A stretch of 64,000 nucleotides of DNA from Deltaproteobacteria bacterium YD0425bin51 (GTDB lineage Bacteria > Desulfobacterota > Desulfobacteria > Desulfobacterales > YD0425bin51), in NCBI GenBank assembly GCA_002753225.1, contig PDZS01000009.1, forward strand, positions 1 through 64,000, read 5' to 3'. Below, in pieces: positions 10,661 to 20,939 of the stretch; the first letter of the stretch is position 1, and each line of letters opens with the position of its first letter. A model generated the notes under the pieces. That model ran no database searches and was not told the DNA's origin. It saw only the letters and a list, made by a program, of their open reading frames with translations. The position numbers and the translations under genes are program-made.

Positions 10661-11446
10661 CTAAGCTAGGCCGGTCACCAACTTCAAATAAGATATTTCT
10701 GCACAAAGAGCAATGAGCTTAATATTTCGACTGTTTAAGAAAAAATTTTGATAGGCTTCAAAAAGTCGAAAGGCTTCATGGTACAAAGATGCCTTCAAAT
10801 ATAAGCTGATTAAATCAACTGCAATTTCTATGGCGATGCGTTCTTCTGGATATTTTTTTTCTTTAGCTTCACTAATCTGTTTTTCTAATAATTTGATTTT
10901 CAAACTTAAATTGCTGTATGTTTCTGTATCTTTAAATCCAAGTTGATAAAAATCGTCTAATCTTTCCAAGCTTGATGATTTAAGGATAGATAAATCCTGA
11001 AAGCAAACCACGCTTCTGTCCCTTCGGATAAACATATCTGGAGCTTGGTTTGCAAAACGAGAAACATTTTCTTCTGACATCCAGAAAACCATTGGGACAT
11101 TCATTTCAATAAGGATTTCCCGGCCCATATTAATATTTGTGATAAACTCACCTTTTGACATCAGGATTAATTCATCCAGGTTATTAATAATTATTCCATC
11201 AGGTGATTCCTGAGCTGCTTTTCTTAATATGGGAAGGATATTGTCAGAGTCATCAGAGGAGATATAGACTTCAATTATATTCAATCCATGATTTTTCGCA
11301 TTTTCAATGATCTGTTTGTTGATTTCTTTTATCAAACGCTGATTGTTACAGGCACAAAACAAAAATCCACTTTCAGGCTTATATTTAAAAAAATTAACAA
11401 TTTTTAGAATATTGTCAAAAAAATCGTTTGCTCCTTCATCTTTCAT
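10661..11446 (-). CDS. STAND/AAA-like and TPR-like protein, partner of the upstream ATPase
   Basis: 4-bp ATGA overlap with the upstream ATPase gene; ...VPMVFWMSEENVSRFANQAPDMF... pattern then helical repeats. The ORF track start 11503 is upstream of the likely ATG 11446. Confidence 0.5.
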   Translation of the reverse strand: MKDEGANDFFDNILKIVNFFKYKPESGFLFCACNNQRLIKEINKQIIENAKNHGLNIIEVYISSDDSDNILPILRKAAQESPDGIIINNLDELILMSKGEFITNINMGREILIEMNVPMVFWMSEENVSRFANQAPDMFIRRDRSVVCFQDLSILKSSSLERLDDFYQLGFKDTETYSNLSLKIKLLEKQISEAKEKKYPEERIAIEIAVDLISLYLKASLYHEAFRLFEAYQNFFLNSRNIKLIALCAEISYLKLVTGLA

Positions 11447-12762
11447 GCAATTAATTTTCTTTCTTTTAAAATATCCCTGACAATAGGGTGCACATCGCTC
11501 CAATTTTCTCCGTTATAATTGAGAATTGTGAGATTGCTCATAAGATCATAAATTTCTGCTGAATATTTAGGCTTTTTTTCAATGTCTTCAGCGCATTCTT
11601 TAAGGCACTCGTAATATTTATCAACTGTAATGCTTTTTTCCTTGTTATCGGCTATGGTACGCTCATAGTCACCTTTTAATGAGTGATATGCGTGCATATA
11701 GTCAGATTTGCTAATAGTTTGCCTGCTCCAAACAACTGCATTGCTTGAGGCATCTCGAATCATGCGAAACAAATCCCATAAACAGCCGCCGCTATTTTTA
11801 ATCATGTCTTCCAATATCTTTGTATCTTCAAATAACGAAAGGGTTATACGCTGTTGCACTATATTTTTTATAACTTTTATCCCTTCTCTGCACTCTCCTC
11901 CTTTCCGCTCAGATATCCTAATCATTGGCAGGACATACCTGTCATCGTAACTGCTTAGTATGCTTCTAAAACGAATGTTATATAAAAGCGAAATAGGAAA
12001 CGTAAAAATACAGTGGCAATTTAATTGAGTCACCTGAGCTGAATGACTATAAAATATATCTTCTGCCTTATCCATTGGTATTTTATCCAGATCTTCGATT
12101 ATAATAACGAGTCCTTTTTTGTTTATATCTGACAATTGATTTTTGATTTCAGTAATCAGCCTGTTGCAATGCCAGATCAGGTCATTTAATTTAGGTTCTA
12201 TGGTTGTTTTCAGGGTTTCTTTCATCGAAGAACTGGCTTTGGCTGAAGCTTTGAATCTTCCAAAGAATTTAGCAAGAAATGGAACATTAATTCCAGCTTT
12301 CATTTCAGTTTCAATATCTGCTCCTAAATGTCTGGTACGGACTGTTTCAATCTCGTGTGATGTTACCCAATTTTTAATATTTTCAAGGTATTCGTCTGCA
12401 ATTTTAAAATTATTCTTCTGAACAAAGAGAAACAGCTTTTCCATTGCAACAATGAACAGCTCAATATAATGAATGTTTAGCATATCTAGTTCTTTTGCTA
12501 CAGAAAAATTCAGGACAATAAAATCATTATCAATATATTTTTGAAGCCTTATAAGTTCAGTGGTTTTACCGCATCCTCTGTGTCCAGCAAATAGAATTTT
12601 CAAACTGCCTTCTATATTGTTACGCAGCAAAAGCTTTAATCTGTCAAAAACCCTATCCCCTCTCCCTGCATCAGCATTTATATATAATTCGTCAAATTCT
12701 TCAGGGCTGATGGCTTTTTGCCTAAAATAGCGATCTGCTTCTTCTAATTTAGCTGCAGGCAT
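11443..12762 (-). CDS. P-loop NTPase (KAP/AAA-like)
   Basis: Walker A GHRGCGKTTEL, Walker B-like GLVIIIEDLDKIP. Confidence 0.7.
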   Translation of the reverse strand: MPAAKLEEADRYFRQKAISPEEFDELYINADAGRGDRVFDRLKLLLRNNIEGSLKILFAGHRGCGKTTELIRLQKYIDNDFIVLNFSVAKELDMLNIHYIELFIVAMEKLFLFVQKNNFKIADEYLENIKNWVTSHEIETVRTRHLGADIETEMKAGINVPFLAKFFGRFKASAKASSSMKETLKTTIEPKLNDLIWHCNRLITEIKNQLSDINKKGLVIIIEDLDKIPMDKAEDIFYSHSAQVTQLNCHCIFTFPISLLYNIRFRSILSSYDDRYVLPMIRISERKGGECREGIKVIKNIVQQRITLSLFEDTKILEDMIKNSGGCLWDLFRMIRDASSNAVVWSRQTISKSDYMHAYHSLKGDYERTIADNKEKSITVDKYYECLKECAEDIEKKPKYSAEIYDLMSNLTILNYNGENWSDVHPIVRDILKERKLIA

Positions 12763-12778
12763 TATTATGTCTCCTTTG

Positions 12779-13648
12779 TTATTTAATAAAATTCCGAACT
12801 ATATCCATAAAGCCCGTAATTTCGGCTATAAATTCTATTTTGCTTATATTTTCGCTGTCTAAAAATCTGTTTAATAAAAGCAGATTACTCTTATCATCAA
12901 CAAACCCGGGAACGCAGGTAACTGCGCTTTCAATATCCATGCTTTTAAGATATGGCAGATGAGACTTATCCCATATACCGCTTGGATAACAAAAATGTAT
13001 TAATCTGTTTTTGACTATTTTTTCAAGAAATGCCTTATTATCTTCTATTTCTTTTTTAGCTGAAGCCGCGTCGTTTATTGGAAAGCGATGGCGATGCGTG
13101 TGAAGCTGAATATCAAAGCCTTCTTCTTCCAAAATTTTTATTTCTTTTTCATTTAGAATAGATAAAATACGGCTTTTTTCAATTTTTTGATATTCAAGCA
13201 TATTATAAGTTTCTTTGGTTTTCCAGAAAATATATTGGTCAGCTAAATTTAAAATAGGTGTCTGCTTATTTGCATAATAAGTTGTAACATAAATTGTACA
13301 TGGATATTTGTATTGTCTGATTATATCTTTTGCAATGCTATAAGTACTGTAGAAACCATCATCAATTGTAATTACAACAGAATTATTTGGAAGAGAGTGA
13401 TTTTTTAATCTATCTATAGCTTCACTCAAAGATAATACGTGAAAGCCCTTTTTGTGAATGAACTCAAGTCTGCTATGAAATGTCTTCTTTTTGATGAAAA
13501 GCTTTGGTCTGAATTTAGACTCATCTATAATTTCAAAGCCATGATAACATAGAATTAGCAGTTTTTTTCTATTTAAATAACGAGTCAGCCTAAATAAACC
13601 AAAAGTCCAGCAAAAGTATAAAATAATACGCTTAAGAAGAGGCTTCAT
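12779..13648 (-). CDS. Polysaccharide deacetylase family protein
   Basis: VVITIDDGFYSTYSIA, HTHRHRFP, FCYPSGIWDKSH (NodB-type motifs). Confidence 0.85.
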   Translation of the reverse strand: MKPLLKRIILYFCWTFGLFRLTRYLNRKKLLILCYHGFEIIDESKFRPKLFIKKKTFHSRLEFIHKKGFHVLSLSEAIDRLKNHSLPNNSVVITIDDGFYSTYSIAKDIIRQYKYPCTIYVTTYYANKQTPILNLADQYIFWKTKETYNMLEYQKIEKSRILSILNEKEIKILEEEGFDIQLHTHRHRFPINDAASAKKEIEDNKAFLEKIVKNRLIHFCYPSGIWDKSHLPYLKSMDIESAVTCVPGFVDDKSNLLLLNRFLDSENISKIEFIAEITGFMDIVRNFIK

Positions 13649-14270
13649 AAATAGCTTTAACTACAAAATGTTTACCCTTTGATATTTCTATTCTGCTAAA
13701 GCTGTTTGCTTTAAGAATTCTATTTATTGCATAAGCAGTCTGAAAAGATTCATATTTATTTTTATACAAAAATGGTATGAGTCTTCCAAAACAGTGCATA
13801 TATAAACCATTTAAAATCACATAAAGCCTAAAAATAATATCTTTTATGCTAAATTTGAATTGTTTCAAAATCATTGGTAGAGGATGAAAGGAAAGCCATA
13901 TTCTCCCATTTGGCTTTATAACTCTTGCAATTTCAGAAATTACTTTTGGGATGTTTGTGTATGGCAGACTAACTCTAGATATAACAACATCAAAAGAATG
14001 GCTTTTAAAAGGAAGCAAAACTCCATCTGCATTGACATAATTTATGTATTTATATCGTTTTATGCCATAACTTAAGGCTTCAAGATTAATATCTATTCCA
14101 ACATTAAACTTATTTGTTAATTTTTGGGAAATAAAAAACTGTCCTATGCCGCACCCAATATCTAATATATTTTTTTCATTTTCACAAATGTCAGGCATAC
14201 AGTAACGGCTGTCATTCTTATTTGACGCAATATCTAACTCACATAGATGATATTTAATATTGCTCTCCAC
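13632..14270 (-). CDS. Class I SAM-dependent methyltransferase
   Basis: ILDIGCGIGQFFISQ, VARVIKPNGRIWLSFHP-like methyltransferase-11 pattern. Confidence 0.8.
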   Translation of the reverse strand: MESNIKYHLCELDIASNKNDSRYCMPDICENEKNILDIGCGIGQFFISQKLTNKFNVGIDINLEALSYGIKRYKYINYVNADGVLLPFKSHSFDVVISRVSLPYTNIPKVISEIARVIKPNGRIWLSFHPLPMILKQFKFSIKDIIFRLYVILNGLYMHCFGRLIPFLYKNKYESFQTAYAINRILKANSFSRIEISKGKHFVVKAIYEASS

Positions 14271-14282
14271 ATTAAGCCTAAT

Positions 14283-15518
14283 TTAAGAAAAAGGATTTTT
14301 TAAAATAATTGTTTGCTCTCTTCTCGGGCTAACAGAGACAATATCAATTGGAATATTTAATAAAGTTTCTATTCGTTTTAAATAACCTATTGCATTTTTT
14401 GGTAATTGATTAAAATTTTTAATTTCGGAAATATCTTCTTTCCACCCAGCCATAGTTTCATATATGGGATTTTTTGCCTCGTCATACCCAGTGCAAATTT
14501 TAATTTCATCCAAACCGCATAGCACGTCCAATTTTGTTATTATAAGACCAGTTAGGCTGTTTAACCTTACTGCATTTTTAAGCATTACTATATCAAGCCA
14601 TCCGCAGCGTCTTGGTCTTCCTGTTGTTGCTCCAAACTCTACACCTATTTTTTGAAGTCTTTTGCCAATATCATCAAAAAGCTCTGTTGGAAATGGACCA
14701 TTGCCTACTCTTGTTGTATAAGCCTTTACAACTCCAAGCACTCCTGTTATTTCTTTAGGACCAATTCCTGATCCACAGCATGCATTAGCAGCAACAGTAT
14801 TGGATGATGTTACATAAGGGTAGGTGCCGTGATCTATATCTAAAAATGTCCCCTGAGCTCCTTCAAAAAGAATATTTTGCTTATTTTTAATAGCATTATC
14901 TATAAATATAGAGACATCAGTAACATATAGTTCAAGTTTTTTCCCATACTCGGTATATTCTGTAATAATAGTTTCAGGATTTAAGCTTTCTGATGAGAAA
15001 AATTTTTCAATATAAAAATTTTTCTCAGGTAAAAAATCATAAACTTTCTCTCTGAAAGTCTTTATGTCAAGCAAATCAGAAAAACAAATTCCTCTTCTGC
15101 TTACCTTATCCTCATAACAAGGACCAATTCCTCTACCTGTTGTTCCAATCTTATTTTTTCCAGATTCTCTTAAGACATCAATTAATTTATGATAAGGCAT
15201 AACGATATGAGCTTTTCCGCTTATTTTAAGTATATCAGGAGATACTTTAACTCCTTTTGAATGGAAAAAATCAATTTCTTTTACTAGTTCCGATGGGTCA
15301 ACTACCATGCCATTTCCTAATAGAGAAGGTTTAGATTGCAAAATGCCTGAAGGCACCAGATGGCTTATAAATTTTTCTCCATTTACAACCATTGTATGCC
15401 CTGCATTGCTGCCACCTTGAAATCTAACTACTATATCGGCATATTCTGCCAGAAGGTCTACAATTTTGCCTTTACCTTCATCTCCCCACTGTGTTCCAAT
15501 AATTACGATATTTGCCAC
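14283..15518 (-). CDS. purA: Adenylosuccinate synthetase
   Basis: MANIVIIGTQWGDEGKGKIVDLLAEYADIVVRFQGGSNAGHT. Confidence 0.97.
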   Translation of the reverse strand: MANIVIIGTQWGDEGKGKIVDLLAEYADIVVRFQGGSNAGHTMVVNGEKFISHLVPSGILQSKPSLLGNGMVVDPSELVKEIDFFHSKGVKVSPDILKISGKAHIVMPYHKLIDVLRESGKNKIGTTGRGIGPCYEDKVSRRGICFSDLLDIKTFREKVYDFLPEKNFYIEKFFSSESLNPETIITEYTEYGKKLELYVTDVSIFIDNAIKNKQNILFEGAQGTFLDIDHGTYPYVTSSNTVAANACCGSGIGPKEITGVLGVVKAYTTRVGNGPFPTELFDDIGKRLQKIGVEFGATTGRPRRCGWLDIVMLKNAVRLNSLTGLIITKLDVLCGLDEIKICTGYDEAKNPIYETMAGWKEDISEIKNFNQLPKNAIGYLKRIETLLNIPIDIVSVSPRREQTIILKNPFS

Positions 15519-15972
15519 AAAAACTCCTTTTCATGCGAAAAAAATTTTGAATTACTTGTTTGCATTCATTTTCACAAACACCTGATATAATCTCTGGATG
15601 ATGGTTCAATCTATTGTCATTAGAGAAATCATATAATGACCCGCAAGCTCCCCACTTAGGATCGTATGTCCCAAAAACTATTTTAGCAACTCTAGCATGG
15701 ATAATTGCTCCCATGCACATAATACAAGGTTCAACGGTAACATATATTGTTGTTTTTAACAATCTGTAATTTAAAATCTTTCTAGAAGCTTCACGCAGAA
15801 CTAATATTTCTGCATGTGCGCTAGGGTCAGAAAGAGTGATTACTTGATTATAATTTGATGCAATTATATTCCCTTCATGTGAAACAATTAGAGCTCCAAT
15901 TGGAACTTCGTGATTTTCCCCTCCTATTTCAGCCTCTTTTAAAGCTAAATTCATAAAATGAACATGGTCCAT
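15478..15972 (-). CDS. tadA: tRNA-specific adenosine deaminase
   Basis: DPSAHAEILVLREA, TVEPCIMCMGAIIHARV; overlaps purA by 41 bp. Confidence 0.9.
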   Translation of the reverse strand: MDHVHFMNLALKEAEIGGENHEVPIGALIVSHEGNIIASNYNQVITLSDPSAHAEILVLREASRKILNYRLLKTTIYVTVEPCIMCMGAIIHARVAKIVFGTYDPKWGACGSLYDFSNDNRLNHHPEIISGVCENECKQVIQNFFRMKRSFCGKYRNYWNTVGR

Positions 15973-16748
15973 TATAAGTAAGTCTTTGCTCCAATGTATC
16001 TTTTTTTATAATACTTATTATTTAAGGATTCTTTGCGAATATTTTTACCACTTCCTGGAGCATGTATGAAAAATTCATCTCCTATATATATACCAACATG
16101 TGAAACCTGATTATTATTTTTTATTGCAAAGAAGACTAAATCCCCTTTTTGCAGATTATTTTTTTCAGTATATTTCCCTGTATTATATTGCTGGGCTGAA
16201 GAACGAGGCATATTTATCCCATTTAACTGATAAACAGTCATTGACAAACTACTGCAATCAAAACCAGTTTCCCTTGAATTACCACCCCATAAATATGGAA
16301 CACCAATAAAGCTTTCAGCAGTTTTAACAAGTTTATCTCTAAAATAGTTATCTCCTAACTTTTTTCTTTTGGCTACAGAATAGTCTTCAGGCGAAACTAT
16401 GTAAAATTCTGTAATAACACCTGATTTTTTAAGGAAAAGAGCCTTTTCCTTTGCTTTTATCTTTTCTGAAAAATTTCCAAATCGTACTTTATAAAAACCA
16501 TCAGGTGCTAAAAAATAAGTGGCATCTAATCCTTTTGAACGAAGAAGCTCTGTTAATTTTGCAGCATTATATACAGAAATAAAAGCCCCAGCCTGAATAG
16601 TATAGCCCATTAAAACCAGATCTTTTTGTGGTTTTTCATATACAGTTTTAGGCTCTAACGGTTTAGTCTCTGGTATATGTTTATATTTAGCGCATCCAAT
16701 AAAAAGGACAAATATAATAACTAAAATTTTTTTGTTGTTTTTTAGCAT
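15972..16748 (-). CDS. NlpC/P60 peptidase with SPOR-like domain, lipoprotein
   Basis: Lipobox FIGCAK, VPYLWGGNSRETGFDCSSL, HVGIYIG. Confidence 0.9.
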   Translation of the reverse strand: MLKNNKKILVIIFVLFIGCAKYKHIPETKPLEPKTVYEKPQKDLVLMGYTIQAGAFISVYNAAKLTELLRSKGLDATYFLAPDGFYKVRFGNFSEKIKAKEKALFLKKSGVITEFYIVSPEDYSVAKRKKLGDNYFRDKLVKTAESFIGVPYLWGGNSRETGFDCSSLSMTVYQLNGINMPRSSAQQYNTGKYTEKNNLQKGDLVFFAIKNNNQVSHVGIYIGDEFFIHAPGSGKNIRKESLNNKYYKKRYIGAKTYL

Positions 16749-16768
16749 AATAAACTTAAAATCTTAGA

Positions 16769-17563
16769 ATGAATGTTTCAGTAATTATTCCAGTTTATAA
16801 TAGAGCTGGGTTTGTTAAGGAAGCGATTGAATCTGTCCTTTCCCAGACATTTGCTAATTTTGAAGTTATAGTAATAGATGACGGCTCCACAGACAATACT
16901 AAACAAATTTTACACTCTTATCTAAATAAAATTATAGTAATTAGTCAAGATAATAAAGGAGTAAGTTATACAAGAAATCAAGGAGTTCTTAATGCTTCAT
17001 ATGAATGGATTGCTTTTCTTGATTCTGATGACATGTGGCTACCCAATAAGCTTTCCCATCAGGTAGCCTTTATTGAAGCAAACAAGGATGTGCTAATTTG
17101 CCAGACTGAAGAAATATGGATAAAAAATGGTATTAGAGTTAATCCTAAAAAACGTCACAAAAAAAGATCAGGAATGATTTTTGAAAGGTCTCTTGAACTT
17201 TGTTTAGTTAGTCCTTCAGCAGTCATGATTAAAAAGGATTTTTTTAAAGAAATTGGAGGTTTTGATGAAGACCTCCCTGCATGTGAAGACTATGACTTAT
17301 GGCTTAGAATAAGCTGCAGGTATCCAATATATCTAATTGAAAAACCTCTTATTATAAAGCGGGGAGGGCATATTGACCAATTATCACGCACTCCTTTACT
17401 GGACAAATATAGAATATATTCCATAAAAAAAATATTAGAAAGCGGTTTGCTTTCTCCTTCTCAGAAACTATCTGCAGAAAAAGTCTTAAAAGAAAAATGT
17501 GCAATTTTTGCAAATGGATGTATAAAAAGGGGAAAAACTGATGAGGCTTATTATTATTTATAG
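16769..17563 (+). CDS. Glycosyltransferase family 2
   Basis: VSVIIPVYNRAGFVKEAIESVLSQTF...VIDDGSTDNT...LDSDD. Confidence 0.93.
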   Translation: MNVSVIIPVYNRAGFVKEAIESVLSQTFANFEVIVIDDGSTDNTKQILHSYLNKIIVISQDNKGVSYTRNQGVLNASYEWIAFLDSDDMWLPNKLSHQVAFIEANKDVLICQTEEIWIKNGIRVNPKKRHKKRSGMIFERSLELCLVSPSAVMIKKDFFKEIGGFDEDLPACEDYDLWLRISCRYPIYLIEKPLIIKRGGHIDQLSRTPLLDKYRIYSIKKILESGLLSPSQKLSAEKVLKEKCAIFANGCIKRGKTDEAYYYL

Positions 17564-17624
17564 CTTTGACAATAAAGAGTTTATATAATATTTATATTTT
17601 ACTTCTTTTAAATTTGGAGTCAAA

Positions 17625-18224
17625 ATGGGATTTGCTGCAAAAAAAATAGAAAAAAAATATAGTTATGCTGATTATTTGGAATGGGAGGATAATCGCAGAT
17701 GGGAAATTATTGATGGCGATGTTTATGATATGAGTCCATCTCCATTAAGAAAACATCAATTTACTTCTATCGAATTATCGTGGCAAATAAAAAATTTTTT
17801 AAAAGCAAACAAAAGACCTTGTGAAGCCTATCATGCTCCATTTGATGTCCGCTTTCCAGAAAGCGTTAAAAATGATGAAGAAATTATAGATGTAGTTCAA
17901 CCTGATATAGTTGTTATTTGTGACTATTCTAAGCTAGATAGGCGAGGTTGTCATGGCGCTCCTGATTTCATAATAGAAATTCTTTCTCCTTATACAGCTC
18001 ACAAAGACCATAATATAAAGCGTGACCTTTATGAAAAAAATAAAGTGAAGGAATATTGGATTATAGACCCCTCAAATAAAATTGTAACAGTTTATATTTT
18101 GGATGAAAAAAACAGATATGAAAAACCTATGATACATTCAAAGCAAGGCAAACTAAAAGTTGCAGCTTTAGAAGGACTTGAAATTGATTTTGACGACATA
18201 TTTTCTGCGTCTGTTTTTGAATAA
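17625..18224 (+). CDS. Uma2 family (PD-(D/E)XK-like) putative endonuclease
   Basis: YADYLEWEDNRRWEIIDGDVYDMSPSPLRKHQ...QPDIVVICD...PDFIIEILSPYTAHKD. Confidence 0.85.
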   Translation: MGFAAKKIEKKYSYADYLEWEDNRRWEIIDGDVYDMSPSPLRKHQFTSIELSWQIKNFLKANKRPCEAYHAPFDVRFPESVKNDEEIIDVVQPDIVVICDYSKLDRRGCHGAPDFIIEILSPYTAHKDHNIKRDLYEKNKVKEYWIIDPSNKIVTVYILDEKNRYEKPMIHSKQGKLKVAALEGLEIDFDDIFSASVFE

Positions 18225-18227
18225 GAT

Positions 18228-19787
18228 ATGCCTATTTATACAGAAATTACAGTTTCGCCTGATTTTATAGATGATAATTCTTTTATCAGATCAGAAATTT
18301 TAAAAGCAATAGCTTTACCAGAGGACAAGCAGATTAAATTTAAAATTATAAAGAGGTCAATAGATTCAAGAGGAAAATTCCCTAAATATCTCCTTAAAAT
18401 TGAAGTTTATATGGAAGGAGAAGATCCAGAGCAAAAATTTTATTCATTAAAATATCCAAATGTATTTTCAAAAAAGCAGGTATTGATAATAGGAGCAGGT
18501 CCATCTGGTTATTTTTGCGCTTTAGAGCTGATTGAAAATGGTCTAAAACCAATTATTTTAGAGAGGGGAAAAGATGTAATATCTCGTACTAAAGATATTT
18601 TATTATTAAAAGAAACATCTGTGTTGAACCCAGAATCAAACTTTTGTTTTGGAGAGGGAGGAGCTGGAGCTTATTCTGATGGTAAGCTATATACGCGTTC
18701 TACAAAGAGGGGAAATATAGCAAAAGTTTTAAAAATTTTTGTTGATCATGGAGCAAATCCTGATATTTTAATTGATGCACACCCCCATATTGGTTCAGAT
18801 AAATTGCCTCAAATTGTTAAAAGAATTAGAGAAACTATTCTGTCTCACGGCGGAGATATTTATTTTAATACAAAAGTTACAGATTTTATAATAAAAAACG
18901 AAACAATTATAGGGGTCAGGTCAGAAGATGATAGAGAATTTTATGGTGAAGCTGTTGTTCTGGCAACTGGTCATTCTGCCCATGATATTTTTGAACTTTT
19001 GTATAAAAAAGGAATTTTTATTAAAGCAAAGCCATTTGCTTTGGGTGTAAGAATTGAGCACCCACAATCTTTGATAGATGAAATTCAATATCATCATACC
19101 CCACGTCACAATAAATTGCCAGCAGCAAGCTACAGATTAGTCTGTCAGGTTGAAAGAAGAGGAGTTTTTTCATTTTGCATGTGCCCCGGCGGTTTTATTG
19201 TGCCTACTTCAACAGATATTGGAGAGATTGTTATAAATGGTATGAGTTTATCAAATAGAGATTCTATGTACGCTAACTCTGGCATTGTTGTTGAAGTAAA
19301 AGTTGAAGATACTCTTCCATACACAGGGGAATTATCCTCTCTTTCTTTTCAAAAGGGAGTTGAAAAGAAAGCTTACAGATATAACCCCCAAAAAAATTTG
19401 AAAGCTCCTGCCCAAAGAATGATTGATTTTGTAAAGGATAAAGTTTCACCTACAATTCCAGATACCTCTTACTTTCCCGGAGTTTTTTCAGCAGATTTTA
19501 ATGAGATTTTACCCAAAAATGTAAGCATGCGCCTAAAAAGAGCTTTTGTTGAATTTGGCAGTAAAATGAGAGGCTATTATACTAATGAAGCGACACTATT
19601 AGCTGTTGAATCAAGAACAAGCTCTCCTGTAAAAATTCCAAGACTTGATGATTCGCTTATGCACCCTCAAATAAAAAATTTATACCCTTGCGGTGAAGGT
19701 TCAGGTTATGCTGGAGGAATTGTATCTTGTGCAATTGATGGTCAAAAGGTTGCGCGTTGTATAAATACATATAGAGAACTAAAATAA
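18228..19787 (+). CDS. FAD-dependent oxidoreductase
   Basis: QVLIIGAGPSGYFCALELIENGLKPIILERGK; GEGGAGAYSDGKLYTR; FSFCMCPGGFIVPTST. Confidence 0.85.
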   Translation: MPIYTEITVSPDFIDDNSFIRSEILKAIALPEDKQIKFKIIKRSIDSRGKFPKYLLKIEVYMEGEDPEQKFYSLKYPNVFSKKQVLIIGAGPSGYFCALELIENGLKPIILERGKDVISRTKDILLLKETSVLNPESNFCFGEGGAGAYSDGKLYTRSTKRGNIAKVLKIFVDHGANPDILIDAHPHIGSDKLPQIVKRIRETILSHGGDIYFNTKVTDFIIKNETIIGVRSEDDREFYGEAVVLATGHSAHDIFELLYKKGIFIKAKPFALGVRIEHPQSLIDEIQYHHTPRHNKLPAASYRLVCQVERRGVFSFCMCPGGFIVPTSTDIGEIVINGMSLSNRDSMYANSGIVVEVKVEDTLPYTGELSSLSFQKGVEKKAYRYNPQKNLKAPAQRMIDFVKDKVSPTIPDTSYFPGVFSADFNEILPKNVSMRLKRAFVEFGSKMRGYYTNEATLLAVESRTSSPVKIPRLDDSLMHPQIKNLYPCGEGSGYAGGIVSCAIDGQKVARCINTYRELK

Positions 19788-19858
19788 GGAATGGTGAAAA
19801 ATTGATATATAGTGGAATTTTAATGATGTTATATTTAATCGCTTTAAATGGAGAAAAC

Positions 19859-20890
19859 ATGATAGATAATAAAATGGAAAAATTAGAAATTGCTCAAGAA
19901 CATGTGTATCAAGATGAGAATACAAATATTCAAAATATAATCAAATTATTAAAGAAAAAAATGGATAAAGACTATTCTACTGGAATAATGAGGCGTGGTG
20001 CACATCCTAAACATCATGGTTGTGTTAAAGCAGAATTCATAGTTGAAACTAATTTATCAGATGAGCTGCGAGTCGGAATATTTAAAGAAGCTTCTAAATA
20101 CCCAGCTTGGATTCGTTTTTCCAATGGTTCTGGAGAAGTTCAATCCGATCTCAAAAAAGATATACGAGGTATAGCTATTAAAGTTATGAATGTTGAAGGT
20201 AAAAAATTATTGGAAGATGAAATTGATGAAAAAACTCAGGATTTTCTACTTTTAAGCTATCCTGTTCTTCCAATAGGTATAGTTTCCGATTTTTATAAAC
20301 TTATTGATGCTGCTATCAATAAACATCCTTTATGGTTCTTTTTAAATCCATTTTCTTTGCATCTTCGTGAAATTAAATTATTTATAGATGCAGCTCGCCA
20401 ACATACTAATCCTTTAGATATCCCTTATTGGAGTACCACACCGTATATGTTTGGGACAAAAGCTGTAAAATATTCAATTAAACCAACTTCAAATAATCTT
20501 AAAGAAATGCCTGTTAATCCTTCAGGAAATTATTTATGTGAAATAATGAAGCAACAGTTAAAAGAGACAGAGGCTTCTTTTGATTTTATGGTTCAATTTC
20601 AAACTAATCCAGTCGAGATGCCAATAGAAGATGCTAGCATTCTTTGGGATGAATCACATTCTTCTTTTCAAAAGGTTGCAACTATTAAAATTCCTCCTCA
20701 GCAATTTGATTCAGAAAAGCAAATGGATTTTTGTGAAAATTTGTCCTTTACTCCATGGCATAGTCTTCCAGAACACAAACCTCTGGGCGGTATTAACAGA
20801 GCTCGTAAAGAAATATATCGTGAACTTTCAAAATATCGACATCAAAAAAATAATATATCTCGGAAAGAACCTACAAAATGTGAGTTATAA
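19859..20890 (+). CDS. Catalase-related heme-domain protein
   Basis: RGAHPKHHGCVKAEF...YPAWIRFSNGSG...DIRGIAIKVMNVEG (catalase-fold signature); ATG 19859 preceded by ggag; ORF track start is 19802. Confidence 0.75.
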   Translation: MIDNKMEKLEIAQEHVYQDENTNIQNIIKLLKKKMDKDYSTGIMRRGAHPKHHGCVKAEFIVETNLSDELRVGIFKEASKYPAWIRFSNGSGEVQSDLKKDIRGIAIKVMNVEGKKLLEDEIDEKTQDFLLLSYPVLPIGIVSDFYKLIDAAINKHPLWFFLNPFSLHLREIKLFIDAARQHTNPLDIPYWSTTPYMFGTKAVKYSIKPTSNNLKEMPVNPSGNYLCEIMKQQLKETEASFDFMVQFQTNPVEMPIEDASILWDESHSSFQKVATIKIPPQQFDSEKQMDFCENLSFTPWHSLPEHKPLGGINRARKEIYRELSKYRHQKNNISRKEPTKCEL

Positions 20891-20939
20891 CTTCTTAAAA
20901 TAATCAAGAACAAAACTTGCCATAGGTTTGGATGAAGCT

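Noticed and set aside
15478-15518. tadA/purA 41-bp overlap considered as a sequencing error
   Set aside because: Both proteins look complete; operon overlaps of this size are plausible
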